NCBI RefSeq assembly: GCF_003634615.1 | Contig: NZ_RBKX01000001.1 | Coordinates: forward strand, 2,728,001-2,792,000 | Reading direction: 5' to 3' | Length of the DNA: 64,000 nt | Origin: Flavobacterium sp. 102 | GTDB taxonomy: Bacteria; Bacteroidota; Bacteroidia; Flavobacteriales; Flavobacteriaceae | Part shown: positions 55,182 to 63,206 of the stretch, one piece after another | Layout of the letters: the number at the start of each line of letters is the position of its first letter | Numbering within the stretch: the first letter of the stretch is position 1 | The notes under the pieces: model-generated | What the model was told of the DNA's origin: nothing | The model's database searches: none | Seen by the model: the letters and a program-made list of their open reading frames with translations, nothing else | Position numbers and translations under genes: made by a program

Positions 55182-56987
55182 TTACAACTTCCGCTTTGCC
55201 GTAAACTTCCCATTAGGCTGAATTAAAATCACGCTTTTTATCGTTTTATCGGCTTCTTCTTCAAACTTCACTTTAAAACCTTCAATGGTTTTAAAAGAAA
55301 ATTGATGCGTGTCGGTAGCCAACAATTCATATTCCGGCTGTCCGGCTACAAACAAAAACAGTTTAGTATCGTCTTTGGTATAAACTTTAACGGTCATTCC
55401 GGCCAACTCATACTCGCCTACATATTGGGCCAAAACCTCTTTACTAACTTTTATCGTATTAGGTCTGCGTTTAAATTCGATAGGCTCTAATAATTCATCC
55501 AACTTTACTTTTAATGAAGCTATATCACCCATGTCATTGGTAGCAAAATTAAAACGGGTATTGCCATCGCTTTCTGTTGTGTCGATCACTTTATTATTCA
55601 CTTCAAAAGGTTCAAAAATATCATAATGAGCATGTCTCAAATAGAGTTTTTTTAATTTGAAATTAGCAAACAAGGAATCGTTTACATTGGTAATGCTAAA
55701 CTCACCATAACCCGGATTAGAATATTTACCGGTATACTCTTGTAAAATGTGAGAAGGTTTGGTATTCACTATTTTTTCGGCAGCGGCTTTTTTCTTTACT
55801 TCACTTTCTGCTTTTTTGGCCTTAGCCATATCTTCATTATACATTTTTACGAAATCGGTTTTGTTTACCTTTAAGATATAGTCTGAAATCGTATTTCTAA
55901 CCAAACCCGGAGCTGCTGAACCATTTTGATTCACTAAGACCACTATCCCAATATTATCACTCGGAAAAAGGGTAACATCCGCTGAGAAACCATCAATGTT
56001 TCCACCGTGATTTACGCGGTAATGTCCTTTATAAGATTTTAAAAACCAACCATAACCATAATTAGCAAAATGAATATCCGGGTTTTCTTTATCAAATAAG
56101 GCTCCGCCAATAACCATCTGAGAACTCATAGCTTCTTCAATATAATTCTCAGGAATGAGTTGTTGCCCTTTAAACTTTCCTTTGTTAAGCCAAGTGATCA
56201 TCCAATTAGACATATCATTTACACTACTGTTGATGCTTCCTGCCGGACTCATACCCGAAATATCATAATACTCCATTTTACTAATGACAGTCTCTTTCTT
56301 CAACTCATATCCAAAAGCAGCATTGGTAGCCGTTTTCATTTCTCCAATAGAAGCATTAGACCTTGTCATGCCCAGCGGTTGAAAAAAACGTTCTTTAATA
56401 TTGTCTTCCCAACTTTTCCCGGTGATGCGCTCGGCAATAACACCTTGGGTTAAAAACATAAAATTATTGTACAACCACTTTTCTCTCACACCGGCAAAAG
56501 GTTCCTGATGTGCTAAGCGCTGTACCAAAGTGTCTTTGGAAGTAGTTGGAAAAAAATACCATGAAAAATCATGACGCGACATACCCGTGCGATGACACAT
56601 CAGGTCTTTAATGATAATGTTGTTATTCATATTATCATTAAAGAATTTCAACTCCGGAATATATTTTCTCGGGCTGTCATCAAAAGACAATTTATCTTCT
56701 TTGCGCAACTGACCTAAAATAGCCGAAGTAAAAGCTTTTGAAGAAGAGCCAATAGCAAACAAAGTATTCGCATCTACCGAAACCTTATTTTCATAATCTC
56801 TATACCCAAAACCTTTAGCATAGATAATCTTATCGCCTTCTACTACTGCCACCGCAAATCCAGCGGCTTTTGTGGATTCTAAAATCTTGTTTAACTCAAC
56901 ATCAATCCCTTTCAAGCGCTTGTCTTGTTGCGCCAATGCCATAGCCGAGTAGCCAATAGCTACTAAGAAGAAGAACAATTTTTTCAT
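55182..56987 (-). CDS. Exported beta-lactamase-fold serine hydrolase with C-terminal DUF3471-like domains
   Basis: 601 residues with a signal peptide (KKLFFFLVAIGYSAMALAQ). The catalytic domain has S81-S-S-K84 (AIGSSSKAFTSAILG), the tyrosine motif region LYNNFMFLTQ and NHGGNIDGFSADV as the HxG box. From about residue 395 an insertion of A/K residues leads to two beta-rich lipocalin-like domains (YTGKYSNPGYGEFSITNV and YVGEYELAGMTVKVYTKDD) of the kind that often follow such hydrolases. Substrate unknown; D-amino-acid esterase or peptidase activity is likelier than resistance. Confidence 0.88.
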   Translation of the reverse strand: MKKLFFFLVAIGYSAMALAQQDKRLKGIDVELNKILESTKAAGFAVAVVEGDKIIYAKGFGYRDYENKVSVDANTLFAIGSSSKAFTSAILGQLRKEDKLSFDDSPRKYIPELKFFNDNMNNNIIIKDLMCHRTGMSRHDFSWYFFPTTSKDTLVQRLAHQEPFAGVREKWLYNNFMFLTQGVIAERITGKSWEDNIKERFFQPLGMTRSNASIGEMKTATNAAFGYELKKETVISKMEYYDISGMSPAGSINSSVNDMSNWMITWLNKGKFKGQQLIPENYIEEAMSSQMVIGGALFDKENPDIHFANYGYGWFLKSYKGHYRVNHGGNIDGFSADVTLFPSDNIGIVVLVNQNGSAAPGLVRNTISDYILKVNKTDFVKMYNEDMAKAKKAESEVKKKAAAEKIVNTKPSHILQEYTGKYSNPGYGEFSITNVNDSLFANFKLKKLYLRHAHYDIFEPFEVNNKVIDTTESDGNTRFNFATNDMGDIASLKVKLDELLEPIEFKRRPNTIKVSKEVLAQYVGEYELAGMTVKVYTKDDTKLFLFVAGQPEYELLATDTHQFSFKTIEGFKVKFEEEADKTIKSVILIQPNGKFTAKRKL

Positions 56988-57054
56988 GCCTTTGTGTTTT
57001 GTTTTGGTTAGTTTGTATGGAATATAATTCCTGAGTGAAACTTGTTACTACCAT

Positions 57055-57062
57055 CAAATATA
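57055..57062 (-). promoter_or_regulatory. -7 box TATATTTG of the serine hydrolase gene
   Basis: On the minus strand TATATTTG lies 67 nt before the ATG at 56987; there is no -33 TTG at standard spacing. Confidence 0.4.
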
Positions 57063-57347
57063 AGTTTTTTTCATAAAATAAAACTAAGAACATAATCCTC
57101 AGAAAACTATATTCAATCGGCTGCTTGTACGAAAATGGTGTTAATAACTTGATTATAAATCCCTACCACCGCAGATTCCTTGCCACTTTTAAATTGATTA
57201 AATTTGAGATGATTAGCAAATAAAGATGATAATTGAATATTTTATCATATTGATGAACACGTTATAGCCAATGGTAATCGACGCTTACGTTACAACAACA
57301 CTAATGCCTCGTAAATAAAATAATTATCAGAACATTGAGAAGTTTGT
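57063..57347. other. Gene-free region with the first cassette boundary (GTTATAGCC at 57261-57269)
   Basis: AT-rich, without a gene on either strand. The notable element is CACGTTATAGCC. Its GTTATAGCC is the exact complement of GGCTATAAC at 58868-58876, which closes the Thoeris unit, as expected for the start (R') and end (R'') of one integron-type cassette. I could not find the upstream arm of a full attC site here. Confidence 0.5.
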
Positions 57348-57355
57348 TACCTTTG
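57348..57355 (+). promoter_or_regulatory. -7 box TACCTTTG upstream of the TIR gene
   Basis: TACCTTTG matches TAnnTTTG 43 nt before the TIR ATG, inside the cassette-like unit, so the unit may carry its own promoter. Confidence 0.55.
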
Positions 57356-57398
57356 CTTCGCCCCGCAATTAACTTTATTAATCAACACCAAAAAAATT

Positions 57399-57959
57399 AT
57401 GAGTAAAAATTGCAATTACAGTGCATTCTACGTGAGTGAACCATTCAGTGAATCAGCTCTCGGGGCACACGCAACAAAAGATTTTTGTTATTACAATATG
57501 TTGAAAGCGTGGAAAGGCTTGGACAATTCGTTTCCTTTTAATAACGCTCATGACACAACATATAACGTTCGTGATAATAGCGATTGGGAAACTACACTCA
57601 AACCCCGACTTAGGGAAAGGTTGAGAAATTCCAAAAATATTGTATTATTTCTGAGTGACGACACAATAAATTCAAAAGCTTTGAAGGAAGAAATTGATTA
57701 TGGAATTAATACTCTAGAGTTACCTGTTATCGTAATATATCCTGACTTAAAAAGTAATAGTGATTTATTAAATGTCGATAAAACCGGTTTAAATAATAAA
57801 GTAAAAGGCCTTTGGGATAAATTGCCTATTTTCAAAGACTCAATGTCGAAAGTACCGGTATTACATGTCCCAATGAGCAAAGATACCATTCGTCAAGCTC
57901 TGAATAATTCGAATTTCATCGTCGGCTCAGGAAAAAACGCTGGAAATTATTATTATTAA
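57399..57959 (+). CDS. thsB: TIR-domain protein (ThsB-like NADase of a type II Thoeris system)
   Basis: 186 residues. A ThsB/MTH538-type TIR domain spans about residues 5-120: first strand YSAFYVSEPF, then LRNSKNIVLFLSDDTINSKA and LKEEIDYGI, with E98 the likely catalytic Glu before the strand LPVIVIYP. In Thoeris the TIR protein detects phage infection and makes a signal from NAD (histidine-ADP-ribose in type II), which opens the effector. The next gene encodes the matching two-TM Macro effector 9 bp downstream. A long C-terminal region (VDKTGLNNKVKGLW onward) may hold the phage sensor. Confidence 0.8.
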   Translation: MSKNCNYSAFYVSEPFSESALGAHATKDFCYYNMLKAWKGLDNSFPFNNAHDTTYNVRDNSDWETTLKPRLRERLRNSKNIVLFLSDDTINSKALKEEIDYGINTLELPVIVIYPDLKSNSDLLNVDKTGLNNKVKGLWDKLPIFKDSMSKVPVLHVPMSKDTIRQALNNSNFIVGSGKNAGNYYY

Positions 57960-57968
57960 TTGGCTCGG

Positions 57969-58811
57969 ATGAAAGTAAAATTTTTTGATAAAAACGTAAG
58001 GAATAAATTCTGGAAATATTTTTCAATAGTTTCAGCTGTTCTTTCTTTTATATTACTTTTCAATGTCGTGCAAGATGAATATGAAGAATATCTAGTCTAT
58101 CTTGGATGTCTGTTTGCATTTATACTAGTTGTTATTTACCTCGTTATCTGGTACCGTGCAAACAAGTTAACCGATATAAATATTGACGTGGACGGAAGCA
58201 ATGTAAACATAAAATGTGGCGATATATTTTTAGAAAATGGATTGAAAGTTATAGCATTTAATGAGTATTTTGACACACTGGTTGACGATAAAATTATCTC
58301 AAAAAAATCACTTAACGGAATATTCATTAACCGCATTTTTGGAGAAAATACCAGCGAGCTAGACCAGTTTATAGAAGCCAGCACAAATTCATCAGATGTT
58401 ATTGATGGTGAATGTCAAAGAAATCTCGGAGGCAAAACAGTAAAATTTAAATTAAGTACTATTTTTGTTTATAATGATTTTGTCCTGACTGCGTTTACAA
58501 AATTTGACGAGCATAATAAGGCAACCCTAACAATGCCTGAATATTTAGAATTTCTTATAAATTTTTGGGATAGAATAAACCGAGTGTACGCTCAAAAAAC
58601 TGTATCGGTTCCCATCTTTGGTTCTGGTATCACGCGAATAAAAGAGCACAAAAATATCGCTGATGAAGATTTGTTGAAAATTATGCTCTGGACATTTAAA
58701 CTAAGTGAAATGAAATTTAAATATCCTGCAAAACTAGCTATCATAATACATAAGGATAAGATGGGTCAAATAAATTTATTCAACCTAAAATCTATAGAGC
58801 TGGATTTATGA
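57969..58811 (+). CDS. thsA: Two-TM Macro-domain effector (ThsA-like, type II Thoeris)
   Basis: 280 residues from the ATG at 57969; a TTG at 57960 is in frame but unneeded. Two membrane helices: residues 15-35 (WKYFSIVSAVLSFILLFNVV) and 41-62 (YLVYLGCLFAFILVVIYLVI). The ThsA-type Macro domain follows (about 72-280): NVNIKCGDIF, FNEYFDTLVDDKIISKKSLN, then VSVPIFGSGITRI as the ligand loop. The family's Macro domain binds the TIR product and the membrane part then disrupts the membrane, causing abortive infection. Pairing and order with the TIR gene match type II Thoeris. Confidence 0.8.
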   Translation: MKVKFFDKNVRNKFWKYFSIVSAVLSFILLFNVVQDEYEEYLVYLGCLFAFILVVIYLVIWYRANKLTDINIDVDGSNVNIKCGDIFLENGLKVIAFNEYFDTLVDDKIISKKSLNGIFINRIFGENTSELDQFIEASTNSSDVIDGECQRNLGGKTVKFKLSTIFVYNDFVLTAFTKFDEHNKATLTMPEYLEFLINFWDRINRVYAQKTVSVPIFGSGITRIKEHKNIADEDLLKIMLWTFKLSEMKFKYPAKLAIIIHKDKMGQINLFNLKSIELDL

Positions 58812-58867
58812 TAAACGGAATTTGAACAAGATTAATTAATACGCCCAGCTAAAAAATTAAGACCACT

Positions 58868-59006
58868 GGCTATAACAGCAGTTTGTGATAATTGCGTGGC
58901 TTGGGATTATTCCGAGTTTTCTCTGAAAACTCAAAAAGGAATTTTATATTTGTAATCATCAGTAATAAATCGTCGCAACTATCACAATCTGCGGCACGTT
59001 AGCAGC
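58868..59006 (+). other. attC-like palindromic site 1 (end of the Thoeris cassette)
   Basis: Starts GGCTATAAC (58868-58876) and ends GTTAGCAGC (58998-59006). The arms GCAGTTTGTGATAATTGCG (58878-58896) and CGCAACTATCACAATCTGC (58974-58992) are inverted repeats agreeing at 17 of 19 positions. The loop contains a second perfect hairpin, GAGTTTTC-TCT-GAAAACTC (58914-58932). Layout and size (139 bp) match a large integron attC. Confidence 0.65.
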
Positions 59007-59021
59007 AATTATAATTCACCT

Positions 59022-59579
59022 ATGTACAATATGAGAAGACAGATAATAATACTTTTTTTATTCGCTAGCAATTTTTTGTCAGCACAAAATAATTCAAATT
59101 CGGATACTAGGAAATTCATTGAGAACGCAGATATAACCCGAATCGATAGAGATTGGAATATTGTCGCGAATCTAGCATCAGGACTTGGTGAAACCGTATC
59201 GTTTTTCCCTGTTGAAATAACAGATTTGAAAACGGGTCAAAAAGTAAAAGCTCTTCAAGTAGATATGACTGTAAATTGTCGTGGTTTCACATATTTTAAA
59301 TCTTCGTGGGTTGATCTTAATGAAATATCGGAATTTATAATCTTTGTTGAAACTTATATTATACCAAACCTTTCAAAAAAGGCAGAAAAAAGAAAGTCTA
59401 TTACTTATATTTTTAAATCTAAAGAAATTATTATAAGTTTTATCATAGGAGATTTTAACAATACAATTTCTGTCTATCTCAAAGATGAAGGAGTTGTTGA
59501 CGAACAATGCTATTTTTGGACTAAAACTCAAATTAGCAAGTCACCAGAGTTGTTGTCTGTTTTACAATCTCTAAAATAA
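59022..59579 (+). CDS. Exported protein of unknown function in the second cassette
   Basis: 185 residues (or 182 from ATG 59031) with a signal peptide (IIILFLFASNFLSAQ). The mature part has alternating strands (TVSFFPVEITDLKTGQKVKA, VDMTVNCRGFTYFKSSWVDL) and ends in a strand-rich half with one Cys. I do not recognise it. It fills its unit almost completely, with 15 bp before and 5 bp after, as cassette genes do. Confidence 0.7.
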   Translation: MYNMRRQIIILFLFASNFLSAQNNSNSDTRKFIENADITRIDRDWNIVANLASGLGETVSFFPVEITDLKTGQKVKALQVDMTVNCRGFTYFKSSWVDLNEISEFIIFVETYIIPNLSKKAEKRKSITYIFKSKEIIISFIIGDFNNTISVYLKDEGVVDEQCYFWTKTQISKSPELLSVLQSLK

Positions 59580-59584
59580 TAACT

Positions 59585-59759
59585 GTTGCTAGCAGCAGTT
59601 TGTAACAACTGCGCGCTTAGGCTTTTCCCGAATTTTGCAGCGCCTGTTCGCCTTCGGCTCGGGTCTCTGAAAACTCAAAAGGAATTTTATATTTAGAATC
59701 AATAGTAATAAATCATCGTCCCAAAGCTTTGGGATTACAAGCTGCAAAATGTAGTGCGT
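59585..59759 (+). other. attC-like site 2 (end of the second cassette)
   Basis: Starts GTTGCTAGC and the arm GCAGTTTGTAACAACTGCG (59595-59613). The loop part TCTGAAAACTCAAAAGGAAT...GTAATAAATC (about 59666-59717) is nearly identical to the loop of site 1. The right arm is degraded (ATTACAAGCTGC), with a palindrome CCCAAAGCTTTGGG (59710-59723) beside it. It ends GTAGTGCGT (59751-59759). Confidence 0.6.
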
Positions 59760-59778
59760 CATATAAAAACAGAAAAAA

Positions 59779-60828
59779 ATGAAACTGATTATTCTACTAA
59801 CGTTATCGATTTTATCAACTTCTTGTAACTCACAAGAAAAGAAAGTAAACACTAATAAAAAAAGTGATTCAGATAAAGTAGAAATTGAATCTCAAATTGG
59901 AGAATATGTTACAAGTATTTTCGAAGATTCCAAAGGAAACTTGTGGTTCGGAACAAATGGAAATGGAATTGCAAGGTATGACGGTGAAAATTTAAAATAT
60001 TTTACAACAAAGGACGGGTTGCCATCTGATAGAGTGACAGGAATAATTGAGGATTCAAATGGTATCTTTTGGTTACATACTGGAGAAGGCGTATCCAAAT
60101 ATGATGGGAAGAATTTTACGAATTTTTTAGTAGGAGACGATTTTAGCAGCAATGTGATTACCAATTTACTTATTGATAGTAAGAACGTTTTTTGGGTTGG
60201 CACTTGGAATGGTGTCTATAAATTTGACGGACAAGCATTTCATCCATTTTCAATTCCGTATCCTAAAGTAGATACCAAAATAAATGAAGATACCAAATAT
60301 TGGGTAACGGGTATCAGAGAAGATACCGAAGGCAATATTTGGTTTCGAAGAGATGGTTATGGTGTCTGTAAATTTGATGGAAAATCATTTACTCATCTTC
60401 TGAAAAAAGATGGACTGCACTCTAATAATATCACCCAAATTGAATTTGACAAAGATGGAAGTGTTTGGATTGGAACGAGAGTCGCCGAAAGAGATGATCC
60501 TGACCCTAAAAAGCGATTTGGAAAGGGTGGAATCAATAAAATGATAGGGAATGAAATTATTTCATTTCCGGAAATAGCAGGATTTAATGATGGCGATGTG
60601 TACGAAATCTACAGAGACAAATCTGATAATATATGGATAGCGACCGTAAAAAATGGTGTATATAGATACGATGGAGTAGCATTTAAACACTACAATGTTC
60701 CAATTTCAATTATGGGAATGAGGGAAGACCGAAAAGGAAATTTATGGCTAGGCGGAGCAGGTGGATTATATAGAATTAATCAGAATGGGGAAATCATAAA
60801 CGTAACTACAAAAGGACCTTGGAAATAA
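59779..60828 (+). CDS. Lipoprotein beta-propeller of the two-component-regulator propeller type
   Basis: 349 residues: lipoprotein signal (ILSTSCNSQ, Cys17) and about seven propeller blades of the Reg_prop type (EDSKGNLWFGTNGNGIARYD, EDSNGIFWLHTGEGVSKYDG and others). This is the sensor part seen in hybrid two-component systems, here without kinase, membrane helix or HTH. It may act as a stand-alone binding or signalling lipoprotein. It is the only gene of the third cassette-like unit. Confidence 0.85.
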   Translation: MKLIILLTLSILSTSCNSQEKKVNTNKKSDSDKVEIESQIGEYVTSIFEDSKGNLWFGTNGNGIARYDGENLKYFTTKDGLPSDRVTGIIEDSNGIFWLHTGEGVSKYDGKNFTNFLVGDDFSSNVITNLLIDSKNVFWVGTWNGVYKFDGQAFHPFSIPYPKVDTKINEDTKYWVTGIREDTEGNIWFRRDGYGVCKFDGKSFTHLLKKDGLHSNNITQIEFDKDGSVWIGTRVAERDDPDPKKRFGKGGINKMIGNEIISFPEIAGFNDGDVYEIYRDKSDNIWIATVKNGVYRYDGVAFKHYNVPISIMGMREDRKGNLWLGGAGGLYRINQNGEIINVTTKGPWK

Positions 60829-60837
60829 TAAATACGA

Positions 60838-60962
60838 ACGCATAACCGCTATTTGTAACAATTGTGTGGCTTAATTTCCCTTATATAACTTTTCCCTTTT
60901 CCCTTTTCCCTCTTCTCTCTTACTATACATAAATTGTTAAATAATAGCATTACTCATCCCAA
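60838..60962 (+). other. attC-like half-site 3 and pyrimidine tract
   Basis: ACGCATAAC (60838-60846) and the arm CGCTATTTGTAACAATTGTG (60847-60866) align with sites 1 and 2. The right half is missing and is replaced by a pyrimidine tract with repeats of CCCTTTT (around 60892-60920). No gene is visible. Confidence 0.5.
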
Positions 60963-60998
60963 TTGACCTACCTTGTGAAATACTCAAAAAAAAGAAAA

Positions 60999-61412
60999 AT
61001 GAAAGAAAAAATCTTAACCTATGCTGTCATCAGCTTTGCCATCATAAATATTTGGACCTTATATTTGTTTTTTGACTACTTCACCGAGAAGGATGAGATA
61101 ATGCACAGTCTGGGCTTATTCCTTAACTTTGTTTATACCGCAGTAGCAGCAGTAGTATTGGGTGGTATCTTGTTACTCATCAGGTTGGTTTATCACTATC
61201 AAAAGAAAGCCAATCCTTTACAAGCCAATTTCTTATATGTTCTGAGTGGTTTATTCAATCTAAACATCTTTATCATTTGGGCAGTAAGTTTGTCCTTAAA
61301 TATGTTGGAACTAGGAAGCGGAAGATTACAAATTTGCGCCATAGCTTCTTTATTATTGGGAATTCTTATACTTTTAGATATTTATAAGTCGAGTTTTAAA
61401 TCGGCAGCTTAA
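60999..61412 (+). CDS. Four-helix membrane protein, hypothetical
   Basis: 137 residues from the ATG at 60999. Four membrane segments: ILTYAVISFAIINIWTLYLFF, LFLNFVYTAVAAVVLGGILL, FLYVLSGLFNLNIFIIWAVSL and ICAIASLLLGILILLDIY. A TTG start at 60963 would add a basic extension (YLVKYSKKRK) and is less likely. It is followed 13 bp later by another membrane protein gene. Function unknown. Confidence 0.75.
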   Translation: MKEKILTYAVISFAIINIWTLYLFFDYFTEKDEIMHSLGLFLNFVYTAVAAVVLGGILLLIRLVYHYQKKANPLQANFLYVLSGLFNLNIFIIWAVSLSLNMLELGSGRLQICAIASLLLGILILLDIYKSSFKSAA

Positions 61413-61425
61413 ATGTAGTATCGCC

Positions 61426-61812
61426 ATGCTCAAATATGTTTTACTTTGGTTTCCAATGGTTGTTCTGGCTATCATAAACGGAACAGCAAGGGATTTATGG
61501 TATAAGAAACACATTAACGACTTGTCAGCTCACCAAATCTCAACGGTATCATTAATGATACTTTTGGGTATATATATCTTTTTTGTTCTTAAAAAACACC
61601 CACCACAATCAGTAACCGAGTCTTTACTCATAGGATTATTGTGGATGACACTGACATTAGCCTTTGAATTCGGTTTTGGTCTTTACAGAGATAATTCTTT
61701 AGCGCAATTGTTAGAAGCTTATAACATAACGAAAGGTCAACTCTGGTTATTAATTCCCGTTTGGATTGCTTTGGCGCCCTATGTATTTCTCAGAATACAA
61801 CAAAGCCACTAA
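61426..61812 (+). CDS. Four-helix membrane protein, hypothetical
   Basis: 128 residues: YVLLWFPMVVLAIINGTARD, STVSLMILLGIYIFFVLKK, LLIGLLWMTLTLAFEFGFG and LWLLIPVWIALAPYVFLRI are the membrane segments. The pattern NGTARDLWY with a later FEFGFGLYRDNS suggests a conserved family in Bacteroidota, but I know no function. It probably forms an operon with the preceding gene. Confidence 0.75.
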   Translation: MLKYVLLWFPMVVLAIINGTARDLWYKKHINDLSAHQISTVSLMILLGIYIFFVLKKHPPQSVTESLLIGLLWMTLTLAFEFGFGLYRDNSLAQLLEAYNITKGQLWLLIPVWIALAPYVFLRIQQSH

Positions 61813-61818
61813 TACTAG

Positions 61819-62202
61819 CTACACCCCAAAAACCCACACCACTCCATAAAGGTCTGTAATCTCTATAAGCTTTTGCTCTTTATAATTTTCAGGAACATTG
61901 GCATCTAGCGTTTGCAAATACAATAATCGCTCTTCATGACTATCGCAATACACATAAAGCGCGATATGATTACCTGTTCGTCTGCCTTCGTTATGTACCA
62001 AATCTGAACCATAGATAGTAATCTTATTAGAAATAAAAAATCCTCCTACTACCGGTAATTCCTCAAGACCTGTAATTGATTGTGCAAAAGTGTCAAAATA
62101 CAATTCACCACCAAAACAGGTTTGATACAACTTGAGTGCCCTTTTGCAATTACCGTTGAAAGTAATGAAAAAGGCACTCTTTATTTTATCTCTTGTTTGC
62201 AT
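61819..62202 (-). CDS. VOC-family (PhnB/glyoxalase-like) protein
   Basis: 127 residues. ITFNGNCKRALKLYQTCFGGE is the typical start of PhnB-like VOC proteins (FNGNCxxALxxYxxxFGG). A strand IYGSDLVHNEGRRTGNHIAL and a C-terminal YGVVWVFGV follow. The family binds metals or small ligands; the catalytic acid pattern is not clear. It is the last gene of a three-gene minus-strand operon with DoxX and SRPBCC genes. Confidence 0.88.
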   Translation of the reverse strand: MQTRDKIKSAFFITFNGNCKRALKLYQTCFGGELYFDTFAQSITGLEELPVVGGFFISNKITIYGSDLVHNEGRRTGNHIALYVYCDSHEERLLYLQTLDANVPENYKEQKLIEITDLYGVVWVFGV

Positions 62203-62262
62203 AATAATGCATTTAAAAACTACAGCAATTCCTGAATTCGGTCAGTCATCTGATAACAAATA

Positions 62263-62637
62263 CTAATCATTTTTAGAGATTTTATCAGCATAGTAATAAG
62301 AAACAGCCAGTATTCCTAAAATCACAATGGGCATAATCACAAACCCAATATTGCCATCAACCACAGCGTGACTCAATGCGGCAAACAAAAGGTTAAAAGT
62401 AAATCCGGCATAAGCCCATTCTTTTACCTTTGGAGAAACTTGTGGCAATGTTATAGCAATGACTCCCAACACCTTACATACAATAAGAGCATAAGCAAAG
62501 TAATTAGGATAACCCAAGGGTTCAGTTCCTGCCGTAGCATACTGTGGTGCAAATAATAGTGTAGCTAAAGGCATTAGACCTTCAAACAGTAATATGAAGA
62601 TGGTTGCGGTCCAGTATATTATTTTATCTTTTTTCAT
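62263..62637 (-). CDS. DoxX-family membrane protein
   Basis: 124 residues with four membrane helices (IIYWTATIFILLFEGLMPLA, YFAYALIVCKVLGVIAITLP, FTFNLLFAALSHAVV, MPIVILGILAVSYYYADK). The LGYPNYF.. and KVLGVIAI segments match the DoxX-like family. It lies 16 bp after the SRPBCC gene in the same operon, a frequent combination in Bacteroidota that may respond to small toxic molecules. Confidence 0.88.
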   Translation of the reverse strand: MKKDKIIYWTATIFILLFEGLMPLATLLFAPQYATAGTEPLGYPNYFAYALIVCKVLGVIAITLPQVSPKVKEWAYAGFTFNLLFAALSHAVVDGNIGFVIMPIVILGILAVSYYYADKISKND

Positions 62638-62653
62638 CTTTTTGATTTTACCG

Positions 62654-63076
62654 TTAGTTTTTACCTTCTACATGTTTTACAAAATTATTTAAAATGGCTT
62701 GCCAACCGCCTTTTTGCAACTCTATAGTGTTTTGAGTTTCTGCATCAAAAGTGGTTTCTACTTTAGTAGTATCTCCATCCTCGGTAAATAAAGTCTTGGC
62801 AACTCTACCATCATCCATGGTATAGGTAATTTCTTTATGCAGGTCTACCTTGTTGTAGGTGCCTTCAAAATCAAAACCAAAACTACCATCTTTGGCTTCC
62901 ATTCTTGTTTTGAATCTTCCGCCTATCTTAAGGTCATTTTCACTACTTGGACAATGCCAACTGGGATCCGCTGTATTCCAAATCATAATATCACTCGGAT
63001 TAGTCCAAGCATTCCAAACTTTTTGTACAGGAGCATTGATGGTGGCTTCTACTGTAATTTTTGTGGTTGTTGTCAT
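62654..63076 (-). CDS. SRPBCC protein of the AHSA1 type
   Basis: 140 residues: VEATINAPVQKVWNAWTNPS at the N-terminus, WNTADPSWHCPSSENDLKIG GRFKTRMEAKD region and a final GWQAILNNFVKHVEGK helix are those of the AHSA1 ligand-binding family. First gene of the SRPBCC-DoxX-VOC operon, with a good promoter at 63103-63133. The GlxA-type regulator is divergent and may control it. Confidence 0.9.
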   Translation of the reverse strand: MTTTTKITVEATINAPVQKVWNAWTNPSDIMIWNTADPSWHCPSSENDLKIGGRFKTRMEAKDGSFGFDFEGTYNKVDLHKEITYTMDDGRVAKTLFTEDGDTTKVETTFDAETQNTIELQKGGWQAILNNFVKHVEGKN

Positions 63077-63102
63077 TTTTTTTATTTGTTAATTTGATAT
63101 TA

Positions 63103-63133
63103 CAAAGGTGCTAAAGCTTCGTTTTATTTACAA
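63103..63133 (-). promoter_or_regulatory. Promoter TTG-N20-CACCTTTG of the SRPBCC-DoxX-VOC operon
   Basis: On the minus strand a TTG and CACCTTTG (one mismatch to TAnnTTTG) are 20 bp apart, 27 nt upstream of the ATG at 63076. Confidence 0.6.
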
Positions 63134-63158
63134 TGTGCAATTACGCCAACCTTAGGGG

Positions 63159-63189
63159 TTGATTATGACAACTGTATTTTATATATTTG
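63159..63189 (+). promoter_or_regulatory. Promoter TTG-N20-TATATTTG of the GlxA-type regulator gene
   Basis: TTG at 63159-63161 and TATATTTG at 63182-63189 with 20 bp between them are a full consensus promoter, 17 nt before the ATG at 63207. Its -33 region lies back to back with that of the divergent operon. Confidence 0.75.
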
Positions 63190-63206
63190 TTTTTTAATAC
63201 ATTACC

